Assembly (NCBI RefSeq): GCF_000708045.1
Contig: NZ_ANIE01000003.1
Coordinates: forward strand, 682,001-746,000
Length of the DNA: 64,000 nucleotides
Origin: Marinobacter nitratireducens
GTDB taxonomy: Bacteria; Pseudomonadota; Gammaproteobacteria; Pseudomonadales; Oleiphilaceae
Reading direction: 5' to 3'
Program-made: the position numbers and the translations under genes
Part shown: one piece after another, positions 11,680 through 22,950 of the stretch
Layout of the letters: the number at the start of each line of letters is the position of its first letter
Position numbering within the stretch: the stretch's first letter is position 1
Notes under the pieces: generated by a model
Told to the model about the DNA's origin: nothing
Database searches by the model: none
Seen by the model: the letters and a program-made list of their open reading frames with translations, nothing else

Positions 11680-12954
11680 ATGACCGACAGGAAAGCCAAG
11701 CTCTCGGTGGGAGACAAGTCCATTGAGCTACCGGTATATTCCGGCACCGTCGGCCCTGACGTTATCGACGTACGAGGCCTAGTCCAGGAAGGCGTTTTCA
11801 CTTACGATCCAGGATTCGTATCCACAGCAGCCTGCGAATCGGCCATCACATATATCGACGGCGCAAAGGGCGTTCTGCTGCATCGCGGCTACCCTATTGA
11901 TCAGCTCGCAGAGCATTCAGACTACCTCGAAGTCTGCTACCTGCTCCTGAACGGCGAATTGCCGTCTGCAGAGGAAAACAAGCGTTTCCACGACACCATC
12001 AAAAACCACACCATGCTGCACGATCAGATGCGCAATTTCTTCCACGGCTTCCGTCGTGACGCGCATCCCATGGCCATCATGTGTGGTGTTGTCGGAGCCC
12101 TGTCTGCGTTCTACCACGACCAGATGGACGTGACCGACGAGCATCAGCGCCAGATTACGGCTCACCGCCTGATCGCGAAAATGCCAACGATCGCCGCCTG
12201 GTGCTACAAGTACAGCCTCGGACAGCCGTTCATGTACCCGCGGAACGATCTATCCTACTCCGAGAACTTCCTGCAGATGATGTTTGGCGTTCCCTGCGAG
12301 GAATATAAGCCGAACCCGATTCTCGCGAAGGCAATGGACAAGATCTTCATTCTGCACGCAGACCACGAGCAGAACGCGTCCACCTCAACCGTCCGCCTGG
12401 CCGGCTCTACCGGCGCGAACCCTTACGCCTGCATCGCCTCCGGCATCGCGGCCCTATGGGGTCCAGCGCACGGTGGCGCTAACGAAGCGGTTCTGGACAT
12501 GCTCGCCGAAATCGGTGACGAAGCGAACATTGAGCAGTTCATCGAAAAAGCCAAGGACAAGGACGACCCGTTCCGCCTGATGGGCTTTGGCCACCGCGTT
12601 TACAAGAACTTCGATCCGCGCGCCAAGGTGATGCGCGAGACCGCACATGAAGTTCTGCAGGAACTCGGCCTGGAAAACGACCCACTGCTGAAAATTGCCC
12701 AGCGCCTGGAGCAGATTGCCCTGGAAGACGAATACTTCGTAGAGCGCAAGCTGTACCCGAACGTCGACTTCTACTCCGGCATCATTCTCAAGGCGATCGG
12801 TATCCCGACCTCCATGTTCACAGTGATCTTTGCCATGTCCCGCACCATTGGATGGTTCTCTCACTGGAACGAAATGGTCAGCGGCAACTACCGCATCGGT
12901 CGCCCACGTCAGCTGTATACCGGCTCCGACAAGCGCGACTATCCGAAGAAGTAA
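11680..12954 (+). CDS. gltA: Citrate synthase
   Basis: This enzyme condenses acetyl-CoA and oxaloacetate to citrate, the entry step of the TCA cycle. The 424-residue length fits the hexameric, NADH-sensitive type of Gram-negative bacteria. Conserved active-site segments are present, including [20 protein letters not shown] and [15 protein letters not shown] with the catalytic His and Asp-region residues. The ATG is preceded by AGGAGAG. It is transcribed alone, divergent from sdhCDAB, and ends at a strong terminator. Confidence 0.98.
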   Translation: MTDRKAKLSVGDKSIELPVYSGTVGPDVIDVRGLVQEGVFTYDPGFVSTAACESAITYIDGAKGVLLHRGYPIDQLAEHSDYLEVCYLLLNGELPSAEENKRFHDTIKNHTMLHDQMRNFFHGFRRDAHPMAIMCGVVGALSAFYHDQMDVTDEHQRQITAHRLIAKMPTIAAWCYKYSLGQPFMYPRNDLSYSENFLQMMFGVPCEEYKPNPILAKAMDKIFILHADHEQNASTSTVRLAGSTGANPYACIASGIAALWGPAHGGANEAVLDMLAEIGDEANIEQFIEKAKDKDDPFRLMGFGHRVYKNFDPRAKVMRETAHEVLQELGLENDPLLKIAQRLEQIALEDEYFVERKLYPNVDFYSGIILKAIGIPTSMFTVIFAMSRTIGWFSHWNEMVSGNYRIGRPRQLYTGSDKRDYPKK

Positions 12955-12983
12955 GCCCCTCAGGGACCTACTCCAAGGAAACG

Positions 12984-13013
12984 AAAAGGCCGCTGACATC
13001 AGCGGCCTTTTTT
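12984..13013 (+). terminator. Intrinsic terminator of gltA
   Basis: A 13-bp stem (AAAAGGCCGCTGA with TCAGCGGCCTTTT) runs into a T-tract, 30 bp after the gltA stop. This is a textbook rho-independent terminator. Confidence 0.92.
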
Positions 13014-13184
13014 GTTCAGTATCTCGCTCTGAAGCACCCGCATTAACAACACGGCACATAGGCAATTCATCGTAGATTTGCCAAAAAACACCTCAACTAG
13101 GCTATTCTCGCCTTACGCTAAAGATCACGAACACCTCGGAATATCACTCACCAAACCGTCACCTGATTTAGAGGGAGTATAGCA

Positions 13185-14060
13185 ATGACAACAACCGCCA
13201 CCTTCATTGGTCTGGGCGTTATGGGGTACCCAATGGCCGGTCACCTTGCCAATGCAGGCATCTCCGTACGGGTCTGGAACCGCAGCCAGGGCAAGGCCGA
13301 GCAGTGGGCAAAGGACTACCCCGGTAAAGCCTGTGCATCCATTGCCGAGGCGGTGAAAGGAGCCGACTTTGTGATGACTTGTGTCGGGGCCGACAAGGAT
13401 CTTGTGGAGGTCTATGAAGATGATTCGGGCATTATCGCCAATGCTCCGGAGGGTGCCATTCTTATTGATCACACGACCGCCTCCGCCAGCATCGCAGAGC
13501 GCCTCGCGAGTGCCGCCGCTACCAGAAACCAACCATTTATTGATGCCCCCGTGTCTGGCGGCCAACAAGGTGCCGAAAATGGCCAGCTGACCATCATGTG
13601 CGGTGGCCCGGAGGCGGCATATGAAAAAGCCCGCCCGGTCATGGATCACTACGCCAGGGCACTGAATCTCATGGGTCCAGCAGGCAGCGGACAGAAAACC
13701 AAGATGGTGAATCAGATTGCCATTGCCGGTTTGGTACAGGGGCTGTCCGAGGCACTGCATTTCGCCGAGCAGGCCGAATTGGATGTTAGCAAGGTGGTGG
13801 ACGTTATTTCCAAAGGTGCCGCTCAGTCCTGGCAGATGGAAAATCGCTCGGGAACCATGATCGCGGGTGAATTCGAACACGGATTTGCGGTTGACTGGAT
13901 GCGAAAGGATCTTGGCATCTGCCTGGACGAGGCCAGAAAGGTCAAGGCATCGCTGCCAGTAACAGCGCTGGTAGACCAGTTTTATGCCGATGTTCAGGAG
14001 ATGGGAGGACAGCGCTGGGACACGTCTTCCCTGATACAGCGGCTGCGCAAATTCCGTTAA
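13185..14060 (+). CDS. NAD(P)-dependent beta-hydroxyacid dehydrogenase (3-hydroxyisobutyrate dehydrogenase family)
   Basis: The 291-residue protein has an N-terminal Rossmann motif GLGVMG at residues 9-14, the substrate-binding motif DAPVSGGQQGAENG at about 120-133, and the catalytic Lys173 in the GSGQKTKMVN segment. This is the MmsB/GarR/GlxR family, which oxidises 3-hydroxyisobutyrate, tartronate semialdehyde or succinic semialdehyde equivalents. Substrate cannot be told from the sequence, and no valine-degradation or glyoxylate genes are beside it. An AGAGGGAG ribosome-binding site precedes the ATG. It stands alone between two terminators. Confidence 0.9.
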   Translation: MTTTATFIGLGVMGYPMAGHLANAGISVRVWNRSQGKAEQWAKDYPGKACASIAEAVKGADFVMTCVGADKDLVEVYEDDSGIIANAPEGAILIDHTTASASIAERLASAAATRNQPFIDAPVSGGQQGAENGQLTIMCGGPEAAYEKARPVMDHYARALNLMGPAGSGQKTKMVNQIAIAGLVQGLSEALHFAEQAELDVSKVVDVISKGAAQSWQMENRSGTMIAGEFEHGFAVDWMRKDLGICLDEARKVKASLPVTALVDQFYADVQEMGGQRWDTSSLIQRLRKFR

Positions 14061-14066
14061 CCAGAC

Positions 14067-14094
14067 AAAAAAAGGGGGCCAAGCCCCCTTTTTT
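14067..14094. terminator. Bidirectional intrinsic terminator
   Basis: AAAAAAGGGGGC and GCCCCCTTTTT pair around a 3-base loop between the converging dehydrogenase gene and topA. T-tracts follow the stem on both strands, so it can end transcription from either side. Confidence 0.9.
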
Positions 14095-14097
14095 AAC

Positions 14098-16743
14098 TTA
14101 CTTTTTCGACTTTTCCTGCGGCTGCCATTTCCCGTTGACGTACCAGGCCGACCAGCCGGTCGCCTTGCCATCTTTCTCTGACATAACGTACTGCTCCTTG
14201 GATTTCCGACTGAACCGGATAACCGTCGGATTCCCCTCCGGGTCGGTCTCGGGCGCCTCCATCAGAAAATCGTACTTGGGGTCGATTTCCTTGCGATGCG
14301 GTTTAATCTCTTTGACAAGAGGTGGCCGGGTTTCCCGGTTTTTCGGGAACTTGCTTGCTGCCAGGAACAGACCTGACGCACCATCCCGCAGCACGTAGGT
14401 ATCTTCAACCTTCTGGCACTGAAGCTCGGGCATCGGCACCGGATCCATCTTGGGCGGCGCAGGCTCACCATTCTTCAGCAACTTACGAGTGTTTTTGCAC
14501 TCAGCATTGGTGCATCCAAAGTACTTGCCGAAACGTCCTGTTTTGAGCTGCATTTCCGAGCCACACTTGTCGCATTCCAGTGTGGGACCGTCGTACCCCT
14601 TGATCCGGAACGTACCGGTTTCAATTTCATAGCCTGAGCAGTCCGGATTATTACCGCACACATGAAGCTTGCGAGTCTCATCAATGAGATAGCTGTCCAT
14701 GGCAGTACCACACTTTGAACAACGACGCTTTTTACGGAGAAGACGAGTTTCACCCTCACCTTCCACATCGTCATCCGCGCTCACCACTTCATCGCCGGAT
14801 ACGAGGTTGATCGTGGTCTTGCAGCGCTCTTTGGGTGGCAGAGAATAGCCCGAACACCCGAGGAAAACCCCGGTGCTGGCAACCCGAATCTGCATGTTTC
14901 TGCCACAACTCGGGCACGGGATATCCGTCTCCGTTGGCGTGTTGGCGCGCATGCTTCCGTCGCCGGAACCTTCCGCCGATTCCAACTGCTGCCGGAACCG
15001 ACCATAGAAATCATTCAGAACCTTCTTCCATTCAACATCCCCCTCAGCGATCTCATCCAGCTCATCTTCCATTTTGGCCGTGAAATCGAAATCCATCAGA
15101 TTCGGGAAGGATTCTGACAAGCGCTCGGTAACAATCTCCCCCATTTTCTCGGCATAAAAACGCCGATTCTGGAGTCGGACATAGCCACGATCCTGAATGG
15201 TCGAAATAATCGAAGCGTAGGTAGATGGACGCCCAATACCCTGCTTTTCAAGCTCCTTGACCAGGCTGGCTTCCGTGTATCGCGGAGCCGGCTTGGTGAA
15301 GTGCTGACTCGGATCCAGTTTCTTGAGGTCGAGCATATCGTCAACCTGGATATCCGGCAGAGCAACGTCCTCGTCTTTTTTGGAAGACTGAGGCGCGGCT
15401 TTCAGGAACCCCTCAAACTTGATGATTCGGCCTCGGGTTCGGAGTTCGTATTCACCGTTCGCGACGACGATGGATGTACTGAGGAACTCCGCATCGGCCA
15501 TCTGGCACGCAATAAACTGGCGCCAGATCAGGTCATAGAGCTTTTCAGCGTCCTTCTCGAGGCCACTGATATCCGCCGGCCGACGGGCTACGTCAGTAGG
15601 ACGAATCGCCTCGTGAGCCTCCTGAGCGCCTTCTTTACTACCGTATACCCTAGGCTTTTCCGGAAGGTACTTCTCACCAAACTGTTTGCTAATGAAATCC
15701 CGGCACCCAGCCACCGCCTCCTGGCTGAGGTTAGTGGAATCGGTCCGCATGTAGGTGATAAAGCCGGCCTCATACAGGCGTTGCGCCAACATCATGGTTT
15801 TCTTGACGCTGAAGCCCATGCGATTGCTGGCGGCCTGCTGCAACGTCGAGGTAATAAACGGCGCCGAAGGACGTGATTTGGTTGGCTTGTCTTCACGCTT
15901 GGCGACCCGGAATGAGCCAGCCTTCAATCGTGCAACATGATCGTTGCTCTGGCTTTCGTTCTCCGGTCGGTAATTCTTGTCCTGATAGCGTGTAACCTCA
16001 AACCGAACCTGCTTTTCGGCCTTTTCCGGAAGCAGATCCGCGTGCAATTGCCAGAATTCCTCTGGCACGAATTTTCGGATTTCCCGCTCACGTTCGACGA
16101 TGAGCCTCACGGCTACCGACTGCACTCGGCCCGCAGACAGACCACGGGCAAGCTTGGCCCACAACAGCGGAGACACCATATAGCCGACCACGCGATCCAG
16201 GAATCGGCGCGCCTGCTGGGCGTTTACCCTATTATTATCGAGGGTACCAGGGTCTTTGAACGCTTCCTGAATCGCTCGCTTGGTAATCTCGTTAAAAACA
16301 ACACGGCGATATTTTTCGGGTTCACCACCAATGGTTTCCTGGAGATGCCAGGCGATCGCCTCCCCTTCGCGGTCCAAATCCGTCGCGAGATAGATGTGGT
16401 CAGCCGACTTTGCGAGACGCTTGAGCTCGCTCACCACCTTTTCTTTCCCCGGCAAGACCTCGTATCGGGCATCCCAGTTCTTGTCCGGATCAACCCCCAT
16501 CCTGGCAACCAGCTGCTCCCTGGCCTTGCGCTTCTTGTGGGCAGCCTTTTCCTCCGGACTCATCTTCCGGGTGATGGCCGCCTGTCTCGCGCGCTCTTTC
16601 GGATCGCTCTGGGAACCACTTCCACTGACAGGAAGATCACGGATGTGCCCTACGCTCGACTTTACAATAAAGTCAGAGCCCAGGTATTTATTGATGGTCT
16701 TCGCTTTCGCTGGTGACTCGACAATTACGAGACTTTTACCCAT
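14098..16743 (-). CDS. topA: DNA topoisomerase I
   Basis: This type IA enzyme relaxes negative supercoils. It has a Toprim domain beginning [11 protein letters not shown] with the DLDREGEA metal motif, a catalytic Tyr331 in ITYMRTDS, and three C-terminal zinc-ribbon segments with CPSCG, CSKCG and CDKCG pairs, then a basic tail. I place the start at the ATG giving [10 protein letters not shown] (881 residues), because the upstream extension begins at TTG and adds residues not seen in the family. It converges on the dehydrogenase gene across a bidirectional terminator. Confidence 0.97.
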   Translation of the reverse strand: MGKSLVIVESPAKAKTINKYLGSDFIVKSSVGHIRDLPVSGSGSQSDPKERARQAAITRKMSPEEKAAHKKRKAREQLVARMGVDPDKNWDARYEVLPGKEKVVSELKRLAKSADHIYLATDLDREGEAIAWHLQETIGGEPEKYRRVVFNEITKRAIQEAFKDPGTLDNNRVNAQQARRFLDRVVGYMVSPLLWAKLARGLSAGRVQSVAVRLIVEREREIRKFVPEEFWQLHADLLPEKAEKQVRFEVTRYQDKNYRPENESQSNDHVARLKAGSFRVAKREDKPTKSRPSAPFITSTLQQAASNRMGFSVKKTMMLAQRLYEAGFITYMRTDSTNLSQEAVAGCRDFISKQFGEKYLPEKPRVYGSKEGAQEAHEAIRPTDVARRPADISGLEKDAEKLYDLIWRQFIACQMADAEFLSTSIVVANGEYELRTRGRIIKFEGFLKAAPQSSKKDEDVALPDIQVDDMLDLKKLDPSQHFTKPAPRYTEASLVKELEKQGIGRPSTYASIISTIQDRGYVRLQNRRFYAEKMGEIVTERLSESFPNLMDFDFTAKMEDELDEIAEGDVEWKKVLNDFYGRFRQQLESAEGSGDGSMRANTPTETDIPCPSCGRNMQIRVASTGVFLGCSGYSLPPKERCKTTINLVSGDEVVSADDDVEGEGETRLLRKKRRCSKCGTAMDSYLIDETRKLHVCGNNPDCSGYEIETGTFRIKGYDGPTLECDKCGSEMQLKTGRFGKYFGCTNAECKNTRKLLKNGEPAPPKMDPVPMPELQCQKVEDTYVLRDGASGLFLAASKFPKNRETRPPLVKEIKPHRKEIDPKYDFLMEAPETDPEGNPTVIRFSRKSKEQYVMSEKDGKATGWSAWYVNGKWQPQEKSKK

Positions 16744-16957
16744 ATCGGAGATCTGTATCCTTGGCGATAAATCGGTCAATTAATCAGCAAACCGTAAACT
16801 CGCTGTAAAATCAGTCGGCTAGAAAACACACAAGCGCCGCCATTCTGTATAGGCTCACTGTTTTACAGGGTCAAGAATAGCAAGACAACCCATTCTTTGG
16901 TTTCGTTTGTGGTTTTTTTTCGCGATGCGAGCCTGCAAATGGACTCCTGGCCCAAAT

Positions 16958-16988
16958 AGAAAGGCCCGGCATGATGCCGGGCCTTTCT
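16958..16988 (-). terminator. Probable terminator of fadBA
   Basis: A 14-15 bp stem (AGAAAGGCCCGGCA with TGCCGGGCCTTTCT) lies 30 bp past the fadA stop. The stem is very strong but the following T-tract on the minus strand is short (TATTT). Confidence 0.7.
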
Positions 16989-17017
16989 GGACAGCGTTTC
17001 CTATTCCGTAACGGAAA

Positions 17018-18220
<1,203 letters not shown>

Positions 18221-18226
18221 TCAGGG

Positions 18227-20374
18227 TTAGCCAAAGAACTTCTTGCCAGTCTTGGCCATTTCACGCAGCTTCTCGGTCGGATGGTACAGAGGACCAAGAT
18301 CTGCATACTTGTCTGCCAGCTCGACGAACTTGTCTACACCCATGTCGTCGATGTAACGCAGGGCGCCACCACGGAACGGCGGGAAACCGATACCGAAGAT
18401 CAGGCCCATGTCGGCGTCGGCCGGAGCCTCAACGATACCGTCTTCCAGGCAGCGAACTGTTTCCAGGCACAGAGGAATCATCATACGGGCGATGATTTCT
18501 TCTTCGTCGAAGTCCTTCTGACCCTGAACAACAGGCTCGATAAGCTTGTAGGTTTCTTCGTCTACAACCTTCTTCTTCTTGCCTTTGCGATCCAGTTCAT
18601 ACTTGTAGAAACCGAAGTCGTTCTTCTGACCGTAACGGTTGTTCTCGAACATAACGTCGATGGAGGACTTGTTCTCATCCTTCATACGATCCGGGAAGCC
18701 TTCAGCCATCACTTCGTTGGCGTGCTTCGCGGTATCCATGCCAACAACGTCCAGCAGGTAAGCCGGGCCCATCGGCCAGCCGAACTTCTCCATGACCTTA
18801 TCGACTTTCTGGAAGTCGGCTCCATCGCGTACCAGACCGGCAAAGCCACCGAAGTACGGGAACAGAACACGGTTTACCAGGAAGCCCGGGCAGTCATTTA
18901 CAACGATCGGCGTCTTGCCCATGGCCTTGGCGTAGGCAACGGTGGTCGCGATGGCGCGATCACTGGTCTTCTCGCCACGAATAACCTCAACCAGCGGCAT
19001 CATGTGTACCGGGTTAAAGAAGTGCATGCCACAGAAGTTTTCCGGACGCTTCAGGTTCTTGGCCAGAAGGTTGATGGAAATCGTAGACGTGTTGGAGGTC
19101 AGAATCGCGTCCTCACGAACCTGATCTTCGGTTTCACGCAGAACAATGTCCTTGACCTTCGGGTTCTCAACAACGGCTTCAACAACCAGATCAACGTTCT
19201 TGAAGTCACCGTAGTTCAGAGTCGGCGTGATGCTGTTCAGAACATCCGCCATCTTGTCTGCCTTCATCTTGCCTTTGCTGACGCGTTTGGTCAGCAGGCC
19301 CTTGGCTTCCTTCAGACCCAGGTCAATACCTTCCTGGGCGATATCCTTCATCAGGATCGGGGTGCCTTTCAGTGCAGACTGGTAGGCAACACCACCACCC
19401 ATGATGCCGGCGCCCAGTACGGCGGCCAGTTTCACATCAGAGGCTTCCTTCTCCCAGGCGCTGGCTTTCTTTTTCAGAGCCTGGTCATTCAGGAACAGAC
19501 CGACCAAGCATGCAGCCACGTTGGTCTTGGCCATCTTGGCAAAACCTTTGGCTTCAACCTCGATTGCCTTGTCACGGGTCATGCTGGCATGTTTCTGCAT
19601 GGTCTTGATGGCTTCGACCGGCGCAGGATAGTTCTTGCCAGCTTTACCACCAACGAAGGCCTTGGAGATCTCAAATGCCATCATGCTTTCCATGGCATTC
19701 AGCTTGATCTTGCCCTTTTTCTCTTCACGACGAGCCTGGTTGTCCAGCTTGCCTTCGTTGCACTGATCAATGATCGCAACAGCCGCCTCAACCAGTTTGT
19801 CGGCTTCAACGACGGCATCAACTGCGCCGATCTTGAGGGCGGCGTCAGCGCGGTTCTCAGTACCACCACAGATCCACTCGACAGCGTTATCCACGCCGAC
19901 CAGACGTGACAGACGAACGGTACCACCAAAGCCCGGGAAGATACCCAGCTTAACTTCTGGCAGGCCAACCTTGGCTTTCGGAGCCATTACCCGATAATCG
20001 GTCGCGAGGCACATTTCGAAACCACCACCGAGCGCGATACCGTTGATTGCGGTAACGGTCGGGAACGGCAGGTCCTCAACGGCGTTGAAAACTTCGTTAG
20101 CCTTCAGGTTGTTGGCTACCAGATCTTCTTCCGGCCCTGCGAACAGGTCGGTAAATTCTGTGATATCAGCACCAACAATGAAGCTGTCCTTGGAGCTGGT
20201 TACAACCAGACCCTTCAGGTTATTCTGCGCCTTGATGGCGTCGGTAGCGGCACCCAGCTCTTCAATAGTGAGACGGTTGAACTTGTTCACTGACTCGCCC
20301 TGCAAGTCAAAGTTCAACTGAGCGATCCCGCCTTCGATCTCTTTAACCGTGATGGCTTTACCTTCGTAAATCAT
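18227..20374 (-). CDS. fadB: Fatty acid oxidation complex alpha subunit (enoyl-CoA hydratase / 3-hydroxyacyl-CoA dehydrogenase)
   Basis: The N-terminal crotonase domain (about 1-190) hydrates enoyl-CoA and carries the oxyanion-hole segments GADITEF and [14 protein letters not shown]; the Rossmann domain starts at LGAGIMGGG near residue 320 and is followed by the dehydrogenase C-terminal domains with the catalytic HFFNPVHMM segment. With the ATG at 20374 it has 715 residues, the size of Pseudomonas FadB. That ATG has GGAGAT six bases upstream, so it is preferred over a TTG one codon earlier. A palindrome like a PsrA site lies about 120 bp upstream. Confidence 0.97.
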   Translation of the reverse strand: MIYEGKAITVKEIEGGIAQLNFDLQGESVNKFNRLTIEELGAATDAIKAQNNLKGLVVTSSKDSFIVGADITEFTDLFAGPEEDLVANNLKANEVFNAVEDLPFPTVTAINGIALGGGFEMCLATDYRVMAPKAKVGLPEVKLGIFPGFGGTVRLSRLVGVDNAVEWICGGTENRADAALKIGAVDAVVEADKLVEAAVAIIDQCNEGKLDNQARREEKKGKIKLNAMESMMAFEISKAFVGGKAGKNYPAPVEAIKTMQKHASMTRDKAIEVEAKGFAKMAKTNVAACLVGLFLNDQALKKKASAWEKEASDVKLAAVLGAGIMGGGVAYQSALKGTPILMKDIAQEGIDLGLKEAKGLLTKRVSKGKMKADKMADVLNSITPTLNYGDFKNVDLVVEAVVENPKVKDIVLRETEDQVREDAILTSNTSTISINLLAKNLKRPENFCGMHFFNPVHMMPLVEVIRGEKTSDRAIATTVAYAKAMGKTPIVVNDCPGFLVNRVLFPYFGGFAGLVRDGADFQKVDKVMEKFGWPMGPAYLLDVVGMDTAKHANEVMAEGFPDRMKDENKSSIDVMFENNRYGQKNDFGFYKYELDRKGKKKKVVDEETYKLIEPVVQGQKDFDEEEIIARMMIPLCLETVRCLEDGIVEAPADADMGLIFGIGFPPFRGGALRYIDDMGVDKFVELADKYADLGPLYHPTEKLREMAKTGKKFFG

Positions 20375-20495
20375 CAACTGATCTCCAGTCTGTGTTTGGA
20401 ACTGCTTCCAGGCCCTGGGCGTACTGGTAGATACGCACTCCCCGAGCCTGTTTGTGCAGCGAGATTTCGGTCACTGCCCGATCAATCGATCCAAA

Positions 20496-20515
20496 ATTCA
20501 TACAGTCGTTTGAAT
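20496..20515. promoter_or_regulatory. PsrA/FadR-type operator candidate upstream of fadBA
   Basis: The sequence ATTCATACAGTCGTTTGAAT is an inverted repeat with 7 of 8 half-site bases paired around a 4-base centre. Read on the minus strand its core is CAAAC-GACT-GTATG, one base off the pseudomonad PsrA consensus (G/C)AAAC-N2-4-GTTT(G/C). PsrA-type TetR repressors release fadBA on binding fatty acids or acyl-CoA. The match is seen; the regulator is inferred. Confidence 0.5.
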
Positions 20516-20526
20516 CGTGAGGGCAC

Positions 20527-20555
20527 ACGATGAAAAAAAAACGGGCGTTTGTCAA
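20527..20555 (-). promoter_or_regulatory. Possible fadBA promoter
   Basis: On the minus strand a perfect TTGACA (20550-20555) is followed after 17 bases by CATCGT (20527-20532), a weak -10. A start near 20520 would put the palindrome at 20496-20515 just downstream, where a repressor would block elongation or open-complex formation. Confidence 0.35.
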
Positions 20556-20838
20556 TTTGTTTCTTACCTAAGGGGCGCAAAAGTCTCCGCTGCATCGGAG
20601 GCGCCGAAAGAGAGGACTGCGAGATTTCTTGTAGTTCAGCGGCGTAGATCATACACCGCAGATAAAACCGGAACTTCGTCACGTAAATTTAATAGATATT
20701 TACAGTTATCGCCCGGGAAGCCGGCAAAACCGCTTGATTGGCCGACCCAGTTACTTTAACTTCGATCTACGACTTTGGTCCACAAACATTAGGGACTTTG
20801 GGTCAAAAACAATAAAACGCACTACGGAGAAGCATCCG

Positions 20839-21660
20839 ATGAATGACACTCGCCTTCGGGTCCAATCGCTGGTCGCAGCCCTGATCCTTCTGGCCCTGAC
20901 CTCCCTCGGCGCCCGCGCCCAGGAAACACCTGGTGGCTTTCTCTCCGATCTGCACACATTCCGGATCAGCAACTACATGGCCCTGGACGCCTACTACCGG
21001 TTCAGCGCCAGTGGCGACACCAACACCCTGAACGAGATTGTTGCCGGTATCAATGCCGCCAACGACGCGATGAACACCGTGGCAGGTAGCACCAGCGGCA
21101 TCCTCTCCGAAGAGCAGGTCGAGTCGCTCAATAAAGAATTCGATACGTTCAAGGGACTGATGCGCGATAACATCAATGATGTTCGCAAGACGGGCTACCC
21201 GGACCTGCGACTAGTATCCGATATGGCAAACCAGGCGCTCGGCATGAACAACATGGCCACCGAGCTTTATCAGGTTGCGCAGGACAGTAGCCAGACCGAG
21301 ACAAGCCCGCGCATTGAGGCGGCCCGTATGGCGGCCGTTAAAATGGCACAGATGATGGCCAAGTATTCCGCCCGCACCAATTCCTCTGTTTCTCAGACGT
21401 TCCAGGGGTCCTCCACCGAAACGCCGCTGGATGAGCAGGCTCGGGAGTTCGACGAACTGCTCGAAAAAGTCAAAAAAGGCAATGGCTCGAACCGGGAACT
21501 CAAAGCAACCATCGAGGATGTCGCTTCGAAATGGCTGTTTATCCGGAAGTCCTATATCAACTATAACGAGAACAACGTCAGCTTCGTTATTGACCGCTAC
21601 TCAAAAGGCATTCTCGAAGGCCTTGCTACCACCATCACGCTCCTCGAAGAAACCGCCTGA
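20839..21660 (+). CDS. Secreted all-helical protein of unknown function, possibly a stand-alone PilJ/NarX-like sensor domain
   Basis: I do not recognise a named family. With the ATG at 20839 (preceded by ACGGAGAAG) it has 273 residues. Residues 1-26 form a clear signal peptide with cleavage likely after GARAQ. The mature part is predicted almost entirely helical, Met/Ala/Asn rich, without cysteines or membrane segments. The C-terminal segment with WLFIRKSYINYNENNV and VIDRYSKGILEGL resembles the last helix of PilJ/NarX-type four-helix periplasmic sensor domains, here without any transducer. It is monocistronic, divergent from fadB. Periplasmic location is well supported; function is not. Confidence 0.75.
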   Translation: MNDTRLRVQSLVAALILLALTSLGARAQETPGGFLSDLHTFRISNYMALDAYYRFSASGDTNTLNEIVAGINAANDAMNTVAGSTSGILSEEQVESLNKEFDTFKGLMRDNINDVRKTGYPDLRLVSDMANQALGMNNMATELYQVAQDSSQTETSPRIEAARMAAVKMAQMMAKYSARTNSSVSQTFQGSSTETPLDEQAREFDELLEKVKKGNGSNRELKATIEDVASKWLFIRKSYINYNENNVSFVIDRYSKGILEGLATTITLLEETA

Positions 21661-21670
21661 CTGTCATGCC

Positions 21671-21692
21671 TGGCGGGCGTAATTGCCCGCCA
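21671..21692 (+). terminator. Probable intrinsic terminator
   Basis: TGGCGGGC pairs with GCCCGCCA around a 6-base loop 10 bp after the stop of the secreted-protein gene, followed by a T-rich stretch (TTCCTCATATTTTC). Confidence 0.7.
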
Positions 21693-21806
21693 TTCCTCAT
21701 ATTTTCTCGCCCGTTTGTTGATACCCGTCAGTTTCACACTACACTTTTGGGATTAGATTTGGAGTACTATCCTTGTATCAAGCCCGTTTATTAAAGGAGT
21801 GAAACG

Positions 21807-22238
21807 ATGTCCGCCTTCAACAAAATGCTTGTTGCCATCGACCTGACCGAGGAGGCCCCTCAGGTTCTGAACAAAGCGAAGGCCATGAGCGAGGCACATA
21901 ATGCCGAATTATTGCTGGTTCATGTTGTTGAACCCGTTGGTTACGCCTATGGCGGGGACATCCCGATGGACCTGACTGAACTTCAGGACCAGCTTGACAA
22001 GGCTGCTCACGAGCAGCTTGAGAGCTACGGCAACCAGTATGGCGTACCGAAAGACCAGCAGATGGTGACCGTTGGCCGGCCAGAGTCCGAGATACATCGC
22101 ATCGCCAAGGAACAGGGCGTGGACCTGATTGTTGTGGGTAGTCACGGCCGTAAGGGCTTTCAGCTGCTCCTCGGCTCAACCGCGAACGGTGTGCTTCACG
22201 GTACGGAGTGTGACGTACTGGCTGTGCGAATCAATTGA
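21807..22238 (+). CDS. Universal stress protein (UspA family)
   Basis: The 143-residue protein is a single Usp domain. It starts with the typical hydrophobic strand MLVAIDLTEEA and ends with the nucleotide-binding signature GSHGRKGFQLLLGSTANGV, matching G-x2-G-x9-G-S/T, so it is likely an ATP-binding Usp. The ATG follows an AAAGGAG Shine-Dalgarno. It stands alone. Such proteins aid survival under starvation or oxygen limitation, but no regulator site was recognised upstream. Confidence 0.93.
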   Translation: MSAFNKMLVAIDLTEEAPQVLNKAKAMSEAHNAELLLVHVVEPVGYAYGGDIPMDLTELQDQLDKAAHEQLESYGNQYGVPKDQQMVTVGRPESEIHRIAKEQGVDLIVVGSHGRKGFQLLLGSTANGVLHGTECDVLAVRIN

Positions 22239-22253
22239 CACGATAGAAACTAA

Positions 22254-22281
22254 GAGCCCGGAGCCTTGGCTCCGGGAGCTC
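22254..22281. terminator. Strong hairpin between converging genes
   Basis: CCCGGAGCC pairs with GGCTCCGGG, extended by flanking GAG/CTC, in the 43 bp between the usp gene and the converging Cys-rich gene. The U-tract is modest on both strands (TTAGTTTC on the minus side). Confidence 0.6.
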
Positions 22282-22950
22282 CTACTCTTCCCCGCTGATT
22301 TTCGCTTCAAGTTTTCTCAACTGGCTTTCCAGCGAAAAACTGACGCTCGACGCCATCGAAAAGAAATTAAGTAACGCTTTCAGGTTGCTATCACCCTGAC
22401 AGACCGAATGTATTCGCTGCCACAATGCCTGATTGACCAGCTGAAGCCGTTGATTGCGCTCCACCAGACCCTTGAGGTCCCAGTCTGGCTCTTGATGATG
22501 GCGCTTGGCGAAGTATTGCTGGAGCAGATAGTAACCGACGCTGCGCATGATAAATTCGTCTGAACTGGCGAAAGGCAGGTGATGGATCGCCATGGGCTTG
22601 AGTTCCGCCAGCACGGGACAGCCACTGGTGGCCATTTTCAGACCCAGCAGCGAACGTAGCGCCTCTTCCAGCGTGGTTTCTTTGCGATAAGTTCGCCTCT
22701 CGTCAGTAACAACCACTTCGACACGCTGGTAGGCATCGTCCGCCTGAAACGCCTCGACAACGGGCAGTATCTCGGTCGCGGCAGGGCAATGCTGCACGTC
22801 CGCCGATTTCAATGGGCAGTTCGAGCACTGACAATGCTCTAGCCTCGTCCAGGCAGGCAGCTCTTTATCGTTCCGCCTGGCTGGCTGATCCGTGACCCGA
22901 AACTCAACGGTCCTGCCGTTCTGAAACCTGAAATCGTAGTTTACGTTCAT
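22282..22950 (-). CDS. Cys-rich protein of unknown function, coupled to uup
   Basis: I do not recognise the family. The ATG at 22950 overlaps the uup stop in an ATGA junction, so it is preferred over an upstream start and gives 222 residues. An N-terminal beta-rich segment is followed by C40-x-C42-x2-C45-x9-C55 and, further on, C111-P with H123-H124, which together could bind zinc or an Fe-S cluster. The C-terminal half is helical (RNQRLQLVNQALWQRI) and ends in a charged helix. No signal peptide or membrane helix is evident. Tight coupling to Uup suggests a cytosolic, possibly ribosome-related role, but that is only inference. Confidence 0.8.
   Translation of the reverse strand: MNVNYDFRFQNGRTVEFRVTDQPARRNDKELPAWTRLEHCQCSNCPLKSADVQHCPAATEILPVVEAFQADDAYQRVEVVVTDERRTYRKETTLEEALRSLLGLKMATSGCPVLAELKPMAIHHLPFASSDEFIMRSVGYYLLQQYFAKRHHQEPDWDLKGLVERNQRLQLVNQALWQRIHSVCQGDSNLKALLNFFSMASSVSFSLESQLRKLEAKISGEE

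Larger units (their letters stand above)
20375..20838. other. Divergent region between fadB and a secreted-protein gene
   Basis: This 464-bp stretch has no credible gene; a 65-codon TTG-initiated frame over the fadB leader is rejected. It holds the 20-bp palindrome and a possible minus-strand promoter described separately. No convincing promoter was found for the plus-strand gene. Confidence 0.6.

Noticed and set aside
13125..14171. 348-codon minus-strand frame opposite the beta-hydroxyacid dehydrogenase
   Set aside because: It spans the bidirectional terminator and runs into topA, which a real gene would not.
20358..20555. 65-codon minus-strand frame in the fadB leader
   Set aside because: TTG start inside a promoter-like element, no Shine-Dalgarno, overlaps the fadB start in another frame.
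21770..21800. Possible ANR/FNR box before the universal stress protein gene
   Set aside because: The sequence around TTGTATCAAG does not give two half-sites at the right spacing.
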